Shown piece after piece: positions 1-7,519 of a stretch of DNA of 11,265 bases. Source of the DNA: JBKHAJ01 sp964641125 (GTDB lineage Bacteria > Spirochaetota > Spirochaetia > SPDA01 > CAZSGZ01); NCBI GenBank assembly GCA_964641125.1, contig CAZXMO010000085.1:1-11265 (forward strand), read 5' to 3'. How positions within the stretch are numbered: the first letter of the stretch is position 1; each line of letters begins with the position of its first letter. The translations under genes were made by a program, and so were the position numbers. A model generated the notes under the pieces. It searched no databases. It was not told the origin of the DNA and saw only the letters and a program-made list of their open reading frames with translations.

Positions 1-142
1 CCAGCAGCTCTTTGCTCCGGGCCGCAACCGCAACCTTGACCCCCGCATGGGCGAGGGACTTGGCCAATCCGCAGCCGATCCCCTTGCTGGCGCCGGTTAC
101 TACGGCGGTTTTCCCCTCGATACTGAAATCAGGATACTGCAT
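1..142 (-). CDS. SDR-family oxidoreductase, N-terminal fragment (runs off left edge)
   Basis: The first 47 codons of a short-chain dehydrogenase/reductase are present, and the rest lies outside the window. The N-terminal Rossmann motif TGASKGIG is at residues 17-24. Residues A-A-R at the end of the second beta strand (about 40-42) are the pattern often seen in NADP(H)-preferring members. The catalytic Ser-Tyr-Lys part is missing, so the reaction and substrate cannot be stated. The ATG at 142 is supported by GAAGGA nine bases upstream on the minus strand. It starts 27 nt after the stop of the isomerase-like gene, so it is the next gene of the same operon. It differs in sequence from the SDR at 4200-4994 and so is not a recent duplicate of it. 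A role in oxidising or reducing an intermediate of the same sugar pathway is inference. Confidence 0.9.
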   Translation of the reverse strand, partial: MQYPDFSIEGKTAVVTGASKGIGCGLAKSLAHAGVKVAVAARSKELL

Positions 143-169
143 TTTTATTTATCCTTCATTAAAGGCTCT

Positions 170-1615
170 TCATACCGTTTCGGCCGAACGGGACGGATTC
201 TGCATAAACGGGGTGTACGGGCGGACCGAGATTGTCCTGAGGCCCTTCCAGGCGGCAAATTCATTCAGCTCATTCATGTAATCGCCGTAGACCGCGGGAT
301 AATGATGATTCACCCGTTCGACAACGATGGTATTCATCAAATCGTCGTGGGTGACCGGTCTTCCGTTGAGTTCGAGGTTACCGACCCAGCCGGTGCTCCC
401 GTGGTATCCCGGTTTGCCCTCGATAATATCGCCGTTCAAAATAAAGAGATTATTGAAGGAATTATCCATAGTTGCGACGGTAATACGCCCCGGGCGGAAC
501 TGCATATCCGCGATGACTCCTTCCCCCTTCCATTCATCACCCTGATACTGCCCTATGTTGAAATGCCGGTCCCAGCAGACCCCGCCCCTATCGGCCCAGC
601 AGCCCGGGGCCACTCCGCAGTGCCACAGGTTGATTGTCGAGTCATCTTCATCAAAGGCGACTAAGTCGTTCAGAGACGATCGGTCCCCGCTCATCGCGTT
701 GAAAATGAGCATATTGACCACCGCGGGGATGTCCCCCTCGCAGGCCGCGACGATTCCATCATCATTGAGGCGGCTCAAGACGCCGCATACCGCGATTCCG
801 TATATCTCCTGGAAACGGGACCAGCAGCTTATACCTAAGGCGTTATATCCGTGCTCTTCGGCGAACTCCCGGAAGGCCAGGTAGAGTCGCCCCGCCTTCT
901 CGAGCTGCGCACCGGATACTTCATCGGCGGTCCTCGTCGAAGCTCCGACGAACTCCTCGGTGCCCCGGGAGGCTTTCTTCACGTCGAAAGCCTCCGCCCG
1001 GCGCACGATTTCCTCAACCGTATGCCTTGTCCGAAGCCGTGTACCGAAACGGTATTCGAGCACACGTTCGTCTATATACATGTTTTCGAAGCCGTCCGCC
1101 AATCCCCCGACCTGGGCGATACGAGCTCCCGACAGCGCCTTTTCCGCCTTCAGGGCCCGCACGGTAACGGCGAAGCTCTCGCGGAACTTTTCGGAATCCG
1201 GCAGTCCGTAAAAATACTTGAAAGGTATATCGTAATGATTGAGATAATTCCCGATAATAGAGCCGAGCATATTCGTTCCGCAGAATGAGTTGAGCTGTAA
1301 GACTCCGGACTTTACCGGTTCCGGAACAGACCACAGCGCAAGACGGGCATCGACGCGGGCAAGAGGAAGGATGACCCTGCCGTAGGGCAGACTGGCATTG
1401 AAGAGGACCACCAAGTCGGCGTTGTTTTCTTCGCAGAATTTTCGGGCCCCTTCCCCGTCTTCCTCGCTGTGAAGCAGGTCGGGAAATACGATGAGCGAGG
1501 CGCCTTCTTCCGCTGTAATAATCTTCATCTCTCCGGCCACACGCCGGAACAATCCGGTATCGTCACCGGGCATATTCGGATGAACAGCCCCTATCAGGGC
1601 AATGGTAAGTGTCAT
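170..1615 (-). CDS. L-fucose/L-arabinose isomerase-like sugar isomerase
   Basis: This 481-residue protein resembles the FucI/AraA sugar isomerase superfamily, which interconverts aldoses and ketoses using a bound divalent metal. It is shorter than E. coli FucI (about 590 residues) and close to AraA in length. Visible landmarks are an N-terminal Rossmann-like half, the segment CEGDIP (residues 292-297) with Glu293, an acidic segment at 321-325 (FDEDD), WHCG at 331-334, and NHHY at 436-439 near the C-terminus. The Glu, one Asp and a His match the type of metal and catalytic ligands known for the family; the exact assignment is inference. A longer frame starting at 1678 exists, but the ATG at 1615 fits the protein's beta-strand start (MTLTIALIGA). 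It is preceded by a G-rich ribosome site (GAGGGGGA) and forms an ATGA overlap with the kinase stop, which implies translational coupling. It probably makes the ketose that the kinase phosphorylates. The actual sugar is unknown. Confidence 0.85.
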   Translation of the reverse strand: MTLTIALIGAVHPNMPGDDTGLFRRVAGEMKIITAEEGASLIVFPDLLHSEEDGEGARKFCEENNADLVVLFNASLPYGRVILPLARVDARLALWSVPEPVKSGVLQLNSFCGTNMLGSIIGNYLNHYDIPFKYFYGLPDSEKFRESFAVTVRALKAEKALSGARIAQVGGLADGFENMYIDERVLEYRFGTRLRTRHTVEEIVRRAEAFDVKKASRGTEEFVGASTRTADEVSGAQLEKAGRLYLAFREFAEEHGYNALGISCWSRFQEIYGIAVCGVLSRLNDDGIVAACEGDIPAVVNMLIFNAMSGDRSSLNDLVAFDEDDSTINLWHCGVAPGCWADRGGVCWDRHFNIGQYQGDEWKGEGVIADMQFRPGRITVATMDNSFNNLFILNGDIIEGKPGYHGSTGWVGNLELNGRPVTHDDLMNTIVVERVNHHYPAVYGDYMNELNEFAAWKGLRTISVRPYTPFMQNPSRSAETV

Positions 1616-3150
1616 TTCGAATCCCCCTCGTCCGTAATTCCTACATACGGGAAAACAGGCTCCAGCGCCTGATAGCATTTTTCGAATACTTCTTTTTTAG
1701 TATCATACACGGCCGCCGCCGCGGGGTCGGGCGAGGTCCGTTCCTGAATCGAGATAAACCGGTCGATGACATCGAAACTCTCGAATACCCCCGCGCCGAC
1801 TCCGCCGATTATCGCGGCTCCCATAGCGGTTGCCTCTTCGAGGTAGTCGGGCATGAGAATTTCCGCGCCGTAGATGTCGGCCATGATCCGGCGCCATACC
1901 GGCCCGCGGGCCCCGCCGCCGATTACCGTTATCTCTTTGACCGGAAGGAATTCTTTGATGATTTCCAGAATAACATTGAGATTGAGAATGACCCCTTCGA
2001 CCACGGCCCGGCACACGTCCTCCCGGGTGTGCTCCATTGTGAGTCCGATTAACCCGCCTTTAGCCCGGGGGTTCCATCTCGGCGAGCGCTCGCCCAAAAG
2101 GTAGGGCAGGAATATCAGTCCGCGGGCCCCCGCGGGAGACGCCTCGACGGCGCGGTTTATCAGCTCGAACGGATTCGTTCCGTCCGCTTCCGCCTCCGCG
2201 GTCTCCGCCCTGCAGATCTGCTCTTTGAGCCACGTGAACGAGCTGCCGGCGGTCTGCATTGTGCCGCAGGGATGATAAAGGCCGGGGACCGCGTGCGCCC
2301 AGACGAAGGAACGCATATCCGGATCGTACAGCGGTTCTTCGGCGGTCGTAGCTATCCAGGAAGACGATCCCAGATAATTGTAGGTGCTTCCCGGTTTGAC
2401 CGATCCCACGCCGACCCCCGCGCACAATCCGTCGCCGGCCCCCGCAGCTACTGGAGTCCCCGCGGCCAGGCCGGTCGCCTCCGCTGCCTCCCGGGTGACT
2501 TCGCCTACGATATCGGTGGATTTTACCAGGGCCGGAAGTTTGTCCGGGTCTATCCCCGCCGCATCGATTATCTCGTCCGACCAGTCGAGGGTTTCGAGAT
2601 TCAAGAGATTCGTTCCGGACGCGTCGGAATATTCCGAAACCATCCGGCCGGTCAGCTTATAGTTGATGTAGTCCTTGGCATGGAGCATCTTGGCCGTCGC
2701 ATCGTAGATATCCGGTTCGTTGTCCCGTATCCACATGAACTTTTCGACGGAGTAGGAAGAGCTGATCCGGTGGCCCGTAATCCGGTAGAAACCCTTAGGG
2801 TCGAGCCGTTCCTCGAGCTGTTTTACCTGATCTTCAGCACGCTGATCGCAGTAGATAAGGGCATTTCTCAAGGGACGGCCTTTTGTATCGACGCAGAGGC
2901 ACCCCATCATCTGACCGCTCAAGGCAACCGCGCGGATATCTTTGGGACCGGCCCCCTCGAGCAGCTTTCGCGACGAATCGCACACCGCCCTCCACCAGTC
3001 TGCGGGGTCCTGCTCCGCCCAGGTATTATGGGAATATCGGGTTCCGTACGAGCTTGTTACACTCGATACCAGTTTTCCTTCCGTAGTAAAGAGGGTTGCC
3101 TTGTTTCCCGAGGTGCCGAGATCATGAGAAAGGATATATCCGTCACTCAT
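1612..3150 (-). CDS. FGGY-family carbohydrate kinase (xylulokinase-like)
   Basis: This 512-residue cytoplasmic kinase has the usual FGGY length and two actin-like domains. The N-terminal phosphate loop is DLGTSGNK at residues 10-17. A substrate-side motif SGQMMG is at 78-83, where xylulokinases usually have SGQMHG. CDQRA is at 101-105. The probable catalytic Asp is D240 in GAGDG, and the adenosine-side GGGARGPVW is at 411-419. The family transfers the ATP gamma phosphate to a ketose or polyol; xylulose, ribulose, fuculose or rhamnulose are typical substrates. The His-to-Met change at residue 82 suggests the substrate may not be D-xylulose. The ATG at 3150 lies inside the end of the MDR gene (8 nt overlap) and has only a weak ribosome site, so its translation probably depends on the upstream gene. 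The downstream isomerase begins in an ATGA overlap with its stop. The family is certain; the substrate is not. Confidence 0.93.
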   Translation of the reverse strand: MSDGYILSHDLGTSGNKATLFTTEGKLVSSVTSSYGTRYSHNTWAEQDPADWWRAVCDSSRKLLEGAGPKDIRAVALSGQMMGCLCVDTKGRPLRNALIYCDQRAEDQVKQLEERLDPKGFYRITGHRISSSYSVEKFMWIRDNEPDIYDATAKMLHAKDYINYKLTGRMVSEYSDASGTNLLNLETLDWSDEIIDAAGIDPDKLPALVKSTDIVGEVTREAAEATGLAAGTPVAAGAGDGLCAGVGVGSVKPGSTYNYLGSSSWIATTAEEPLYDPDMRSFVWAHAVPGLYHPCGTMQTAGSSFTWLKEQICRAETAEAEADGTNPFELINRAVEASPAGARGLIFLPYLLGERSPRWNPRAKGGLIGLTMEHTREDVCRAVVEGVILNLNVILEIIKEFLPVKEITVIGGGARGPVWRRIMADIYGAEILMPDYLEEATAMGAAIIGGVGAGVFESFDVIDRFISIQERTSPDPAAAAVYDTKKEVFEKCYQALEPVFPYVGITDEGDSK

Positions 3151-4189
3151 AGCGCACCAGAGTTTTTATCGAAAATCCGTCCTGGGAAGCGGCGTACGCG
3201 GCGGTGAATTCGTCTATACTGAATTGACCCGTTACGAAATCATCCCACCGGAGCTTTCCTTCCCGGATCCACCCGCACAGCGGGTCCTGTGCAGCGGCCT
3301 CATAGTCCCGGGTCGGCCACTGGTGCATGAAGAGATTGAAGTTCATCGGCCCCGCGGCCTTGTTCAGGTGCACCGAATCCTCCGAGAGTACTCCATATAC
3401 GCATATCAATCCCCCGAGGCGGATGAGCCGGAGGGCGGTATTGATGATATTCACGCTTCCCACCGCGTCTATGACGGCATCGGCCTTCCCTTTCAGCTCC
3501 GACATCACGAGGCCTTCGAGATCATCCTCCGGCGAAAAAACCGCGTGGGCGCCGAGCTTTTCGGCACGGTCCCTTTTTTCAGGTATCGGATCGACCACGA
3601 TAATCTTAGGGAATCCCATAATCCGGGCAAAGGCGGTAAAGCTCAAGCCCACGGGTCCGGCCCCGAATATCACGAGCCGTTCTTCACCGGTGAATCTGAA
3701 ATCGGAAAAGGCGGCGTACACCTCGCGCCAGGTACACAGCATCCCCGCCGCCTCGAGAGGAATGTCATCGTCCACCGGCTTCATGATCTTGAACACCTCG
3801 TTGATTTCACCCCGCTCGGCCGGAGGAGAATCCTCTATAAGCGCCCAATAATCGGGGATGATTACGTATTCCGAATTGCCTCCCCATCCACTGGTATAAC
3901 CGGGATCGGACGAATCGAGGAGAAGCCCTCCTATAGCACGCTGACCGGTTGTAAAATTTCGGACCTTGTCACCGACGGCATCCACGGTTCCCGCAGTTTC
4001 GTGGCCGAGGAGGACCGGATAATCCGCGGTCGATATTCCCGGGAAATGTCCTTCGACGATTTTTCTGTCGGTGGCGTTGCATATAAAAGACATCTCGCTC
4101 TTCACCAGAACATCGTAGGGCCCGATCTCGGGACGGGGAATATCGACTAATTCCAACCTACCGGGTTCTATCACCGCAACCGATTTCAC
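3143..4189 (-). CDS. Zinc-type alcohol/polyol dehydrogenase (MDR superfamily)
   Basis: This 348-residue medium-chain dehydrogenase has an N-terminal GroES-like catalytic domain and a C-terminal Rossmann domain. The catalytic zinc site is recognisable from Cys37 (in FICNATD) and the GHE at 62-64 (His63, Glu64). The third ligand is probably Glu146 or Cys152. The coenzyme motif GAGPVG is at 176-181, with Asp200 at the end of the following strand, which usually means NAD rather than NADP. The four-cysteine structural zinc lobe of classical alcohol dehydrogenases is absent: residues 88-108 contain no cysteine. The likely role is oxidation of a secondary alcohol of a polyol or sugar, or the reverse, in the cytoplasm. 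The start is a GTG at 4189 with a strong AGGAGG six bases upstream, placed only 10 nt after the SDR stop. Its end overlaps the kinase start by 8 nt. The exact substrate is unknown. Confidence 0.93.
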   Translation of the reverse strand: MKSVAVIEPGRLELVDIPRPEIGPYDVLVKSEMSFICNATDRKIVEGHFPGISTADYPVLLGHETAGTVDAVGDKVRNFTTGQRAIGGLLLDSSDPGYTSGWGGNSEYVIIPDYWALIEDSPPAERGEINEVFKIMKPVDDDIPLEAAGMLCTWREVYAAFSDFRFTGEERLVIFGAGPVGLSFTAFARIMGFPKIIVVDPIPEKRDRAEKLGAHAVFSPEDDLEGLVMSELKGKADAVIDAVGSVNIINTALRLIRLGGLICVYGVLSEDSVHLNKAAGPMNFNLFMHQWPTRDYEAAAQDPLCGWIREGKLRWDDFVTGQFSIDEFTAAYAASQDGFSIKTLVRYE

Positions 4190-4199
4190 TTACTTCCTC

Positions 4200-4994
4200 C
4201 TATTCCAGAGTCTTGAGCCATCCGCCGTCGACATAGTATGTGGACCCCACACAGTAGCCGGCCTTCGGGGAACAGATAAAAGCGTAAAATTCCGCCAGCT
4301 CTTCAGGGCTCGCGAACCTTCCGATAGGAGCGTTTTCCTTTGCAATATTCCCCAGATAATCCTCCACAGTCTGCTCCGTACCCTCGGTATGGATCCCCGC
4401 GGTTTTTCTCCAGTCCGGAGTAAGAATAAGCCCCGGATTGATGGTGTTGACCCGAATATTTTCCGGAATGAGCTCGTTCGCAAGACATTTTCCGAACATG
4501 GCAAGGGCCGCTTTCGTAACGTTATAGATCGGCTCGTATCCTAGGGGCTGTTTCGCGCAGATCGAAGCGGTGTTGACTATGGCTCCGCCGCCGTTGTTCC
4601 GCATGAGGGGGACGATCCCCCGGGACATCCGCACCGCGGCCATGACGTGGAGGTCCCAGTAATACTGCCATTTCTCGTCGTCCGCTTCCATAATAGTTTC
4701 GGAGCTGCCGGTACCCGCGTTGTTGACGAGAATATCCGTCCCCGCAAAGACTTCTCCGGTCTTTTCGACTACCTTGTGAATATCCTCGACTTTGGCCACG
4801 TCCGCCTGGACCGCGACCACCCGTACACCGTATTCATGCCGTATCGATTCCGCCGCCTTTTCGAGGCGGCCCCGGTTCCGCGCGCAGAGCACGAGGTTTA
4901 CCCCTTCCCTGGCGAAGACTTCGGCAACGGCAAGACCTATCCCAACGCTCCCGCCGGTGATAATTCCAACTTTTCCTTTCAGCTGCAGATCCAT
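4200..4994 (-). CDS. SDR-family NAD(P)-dependent oxidoreductase
   Basis: This is a complete 264-residue classical short-chain dehydrogenase. The nucleotide-binding TGGSVGIG is at 13-20, NNAG at 91-94, the catalytic Ser at 144 (NTAS), and Tyr157/Lys161 in YNVTK. The VDGGW near the C-terminus (255-259) is also typical. Residues C-A-R-N at 37-40 after the second strand suggest possible NADP(H) use. The protein is soluble and presumably tetrameric, as is usual for the family. The substrate is likely a sugar, polyol or keto-sugar, given its place between the importer genes and the MDR dehydrogenase. The ATG at 4994 has AGAGGA eight bases upstream and lies 27 nt after the permease 2 stop. Motif set and length are entirely normal for an active enzyme. 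The specific reaction cannot be told from sequence. Confidence 0.95.
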   Translation of the reverse strand: MDLQLKGKVGIITGGSVGIGLAVAEVFAREGVNLVLCARNRGRLEKAAESIRHEYGVRVVAVQADVAKVEDIHKVVEKTGEVFAGTDILVNNAGTGSSETIMEADDEKWQYYWDLHVMAAVRMSRGIVPLMRNNGGGAIVNTASICAKQPLGYEPIYNVTKAALAMFGKCLANELIPENIRVNTINPGLILTPDWRKTAGIHTEGTEQTVEDYLGNIAKENAPIGRFASPEELAEFYAFICSPKAGYCVGSTYYVDGGWLKTLE

Positions 4995-5021
4995 AGTATT
5001 ATTCCTCTCTAAGCATAATTT

Positions 5022-5990
5022 TTATTTGATAACGGCAAACTTCGATCGGTCGAAGGATATCGCCACGCTGAAGACGATCAAAAGCCCGAGCAGGGTCTGC
5101 TGGAAGTAGACGTTGATTCCTACGACGGTCATCCCGTTCTGCAGAACGCTCATGATAAGTGCACCTATCAGGGTATTCAGAGCGCCCCCGGCACCTCCGG
5201 TGAGAGCCGTTCCCCCGACGACCACGGTGGCTATCGAGTTGAGGATGTATACATTCCCGATAGTCGGATAACCGCTGTACTGATTACTCGCAAGGAGGAT
5301 TCCCCCAATGGCCGCACCTAAACCGGAAAGAGTAAAAGCAACGTTTTTAGTCTTCGTAACATTGAGCCCGGAAAGCCATGCCATTTTGACGTTACTTCCC
5401 ACGTAGAAGACATATCTCCCTAAGACCGTGTAGCGCTGAAAGATAAATATGATTGCAAAGAATACCAGAGCTATGACCATGATATTCTTGATACCGAAGA
5501 AGGTTCCGTTTACGAAATCCAGAAAAGGTTGTATTTCCGTGGATGCGGAAATTGCCACCGGCGACACGAGATACGCGATGCTGATGAATATACCTCCTGT
5601 TCCGAGGGTGGCGATAAAAGAGGGAATTTTGATCCGGGTAAGGAGATTACCGTTAATGTAACCCGCGGTAATACCGACGGCTATGCAGATCGGATATGCC
5701 AGATATCCGACCTTCGGCAGCATCACCATAAAAATTACCGATACGAGAGACATAAGGCCGCCGACGGAAAGGTCGATGCCTCCGGTCAGAATGGCGAAGA
5801 CCTGGCCAAGCCCGACTGCAAGAAGAATAGATGCCGAAGTACCGATATTTTTCAGATTGTAGGGGGATAAAAAGGCTCTGTTGGCAATAGTAAAAACCAC
5901 AACAAACAGGACAAGCAATCCGGAAGCATAGACAATTGCGGGTATTTCCCGTTTTTTCTTGAGTTCACCTGATGTATCTTCTGTTTTCAT
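5022..5990 (-). CDS. Sugar ABC transporter permease 2 (RbsC-like)
   Basis: This 322-residue integral membrane protein belongs to the ribose/galactose-type permease family. After a charged cytoplasmic start (KKKRE at 11-15) there are several hydrophobic segments (about 17-36, 52-70, 78-92, 98-112, 168-185, 217-235, 250-285 and 297-312). The family hallmark GGIDLS is at 70-75, and GGTALTGGAGG is at 259-269. The cytoplasmic loop at about 198-216 is the likely ATPase-coupling region. It should pair with permease 1 to form the channel, driven by the ATPase encoded just upstream. The ATG at 5990 overlaps the ATPase stop as ATGA, with AGGA eight bases upstream. It ends 27 nt before the SDR gene, so importer and enzymes are co-transcribed. 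Confidence 0.95.
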   Translation of the reverse strand: MKTEDTSGELKKKREIPAIVYASGLLVLFVVVFTIANRAFLSPYNLKNIGTSASILLAVGLGQVFAILTGGIDLSVGGLMSLVSVIFMVMLPKVGYLAYPICIAVGITAGYINGNLLTRIKIPSFIATLGTGGIFISIAYLVSPVAISASTEIQPFLDFVNGTFFGIKNIMVIALVFFAIIFIFQRYTVLGRYVFYVGSNVKMAWLSGLNVTKTKNVAFTLSGLGAAIGGILLASNQYSGYPTIGNVYILNSIATVVVGGTALTGGAGGALNTLIGALIMSVLQNGMTVVGINVYFQQTLLGLLIVFSVAISFDRSKFAVIK

Positions 5991-7519
5991 ACTATTGATC
6001 CTATTATTTTTACCGGTTTCGGTTTGTTTTCCTTAGGACACGCGACTTCTTCGACATACCTGCCGTCCTTCATTATTATCAAGCGGTGTGCAAGCCCTAT
6101 ATCCTCCTCGAGGGTATCGCACATGACGAGAATTCCCATACCTTCCCGTGACAGGGCCCGTAGCTTTTTATATATTTCTTCCTTAGCTCCGACATCGATC
6201 CCCCGGGTGGGGTGATCGACGATAAGCACCCGCACATGAGAGGAGAGCCACTTTGCGAGAACGACCTTTTGTTGATTACCGCCGCTCAGATTTGCGGTCT
6301 TTGTGTGAAACGATGGGGTCTTGATGTTGTTTTCGCGAACCATACGGCGGGCATTCTCGCTTTCCTGTTTAGAGCTCAAAAGGATTCCCTTCTTGAGCTC
6401 CGGAAGGACCAAAAGATTGATATTTTCCTCGACATCCATATCCAGCGCCAATCCGTCTGTACGCCTGTCCACCGGAAGATACCCTATTCCCGCGTCAATT
6501 GCATCCTGAGGAGACCGGATACGCACACGCTTCCCCTTAACGGAAATAGTTCCTTCGTCCGCGGGAATAATCCCGGCGAGGCATTTGCAGACTTCCTCCT
6601 TACCGGACCCGAGGAGACCGACAAGACTGATTATCTCTCCCTCCCTCAAAGTAAAACTAAGAGGCTCGAATTTATCTTCTAATGACAGTGCTTTCACTTC
6701 CATCAGAACAGTATCTTCGATCTCCGCCTGCTCCGTCTCGAGGTACCGGTCGTCGGCAAATCCGTGCCCGACCATGAGCTGTTCAACCTTGCCGGTTTCC
6801 GCTTCGGATGTAGGCATCTCGGAAACGAGCCGGCCGTCTTTGAGAATGATAATCCTCTCGGTATTCTGGATTACTTCTTCCAGCCGGTGGGAAATAAATA
6901 TAATCGAGACAAAATTCTTTATCTCCTGAAGAATAGAAAAAAGTGTTTCCACTTCTTCTTCTACAAGAACAGTCGTCGGTTCATCGAGAATGAGGAGAGG
7001 GGTTTCCTGATTGTAGAACTCCGAAAGCCATAAAAGCCGGGCAATCTCGATCATCTGCTTGTCCGCCGCCCGGAGCTCCCCGACAATCTGCTGAGGGTCC
7101 AGCTTGACCTTGACCCGTTTGAGTATCTTGACCGCCTCCTCGTACATCCGCTTGTGGGATATGATCCCGTATTTACTGAAGTTGTCCTCGTGACAGAGGA
7201 AGAGATTCTCCAGGATGGTAAGGTTCGGGACGAGATTCCCTTCCTGAAAAACCATCCCGATTCCGTTTCGGATTGCCATGTCCGGATCTTTGAGCTGGAG
7301 CTTCTCGCCGGAATGGACGAGAGTTCCTCCGTCCGGCTCATGAAGTCCGATGAGGATTTTCATAAGGGTGGATTTTCCGGCTCCGTTTTCTCCGACAAGC
7401 CCTAAAATCTCATTCTTGTAGATTACCATATCTATCCGATCGAGGGCTTTTACCCCCGGAAAGGATTTGGTAATTTCTTTGAGCCGGATGATGGGCTCTT
7501 TTTCCATGCCTTTCTCCAT
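5987..7519 (-). CDS. Sugar ABC transporter ATP-binding protein, two ABC domains (RbsA-like)
   Basis: This 510-residue cytoplasmic protein carries two tandem nucleotide-binding domains, as in RbsA/MglA. Domain 1 has Walker A GENGAGKST (43-51), Q-loop Gln92, a divergent signature GELRAADKQ (147-155), Walker B LLILDE with catalytic Glu180, and switch His211. Domain 2 has Walker A GLLGSGKEE (301-309), a perfect signature LSGGNQQ (411-417), and Walker B VLIVDH, where His436 replaces the catalytic Glu. One composite site therefore looks competent (domain 1 Walker motifs with the domain 2 signature) and the other degenerate. The ATG at 7519 shares one base with the permease 1 stop (TAATG). A second in-frame ATG at 7507 (residue 5) has GGAG six bases upstream and is an equally good or better start. 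It energises import with permeases 1 and 2 and the binding protein. Confidence 0.95.
   Translation of the reverse strand: MEKGMEKEPIIRLKEITKSFPGVKALDRIDMVIYKNEILGLVGENGAGKSTLMKILIGLHEPDGGTLVHSGEKLQLKDPDMAIRNGIGMVFQEGNLVPNLTILENLFLCHEDNFSKYGIISHKRMYEEAVKILKRVKVKLDPQQIVGELRAADKQMIEIARLLWLSEFYNQETPLLILDEPTTVLVEEEVETLFSILQEIKNFVSIIFISHRLEEVIQNTERIIILKDGRLVSEMPTSEAETGKVEQLMVGHGFADDRYLETEQAEIEDTVLMEVKALSLEDKFEPLSFTLREGEIISLVGLLGSGKEEVCKCLAGIIPADEGTISVKGKRVRIRSPQDAIDAGIGYLPVDRRTDGLALDMDVEENINLLVLPELKKGILLSSKQESENARRMVRENNIKTPSFHTKTANLSGGNQQKVVLAKWLSSHVRVLIVDHPTRGIDVGAKEEIYKKLRALSREGMGILVMCDTLEEDIGLAHRLIIMKDGRYVEEVACPKENKPKPVKIIGSIV

Noticed and set aside
47..664. 205-codon open frame on the plus strand
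   Set aside because: Antisense to the isomerase C-terminus and the SDR start; no ribosome site or family resemblance.
1615..1678. Upstream extension of the isomerase (ATG at 1678)
   Set aside because: It overlaps the kinase end by 67 nt and adds residues unlike the family; the ATG at 1615 has an ATGA overlap and a ribosome site.
2272..3207. 311-codon open frame on the plus strand
   Set aside because: Antisense to the FGGY kinase, which has all family motifs; very Arg/Gly/Pro-rich and without domain signs.
3224..4150. 308-codon open frame on the plus strand
   Set aside because: It lies entirely antisense to the well-supported MDR dehydrogenase, has no recognisable motif and shows biased composition; it is a shadow of the real gene.
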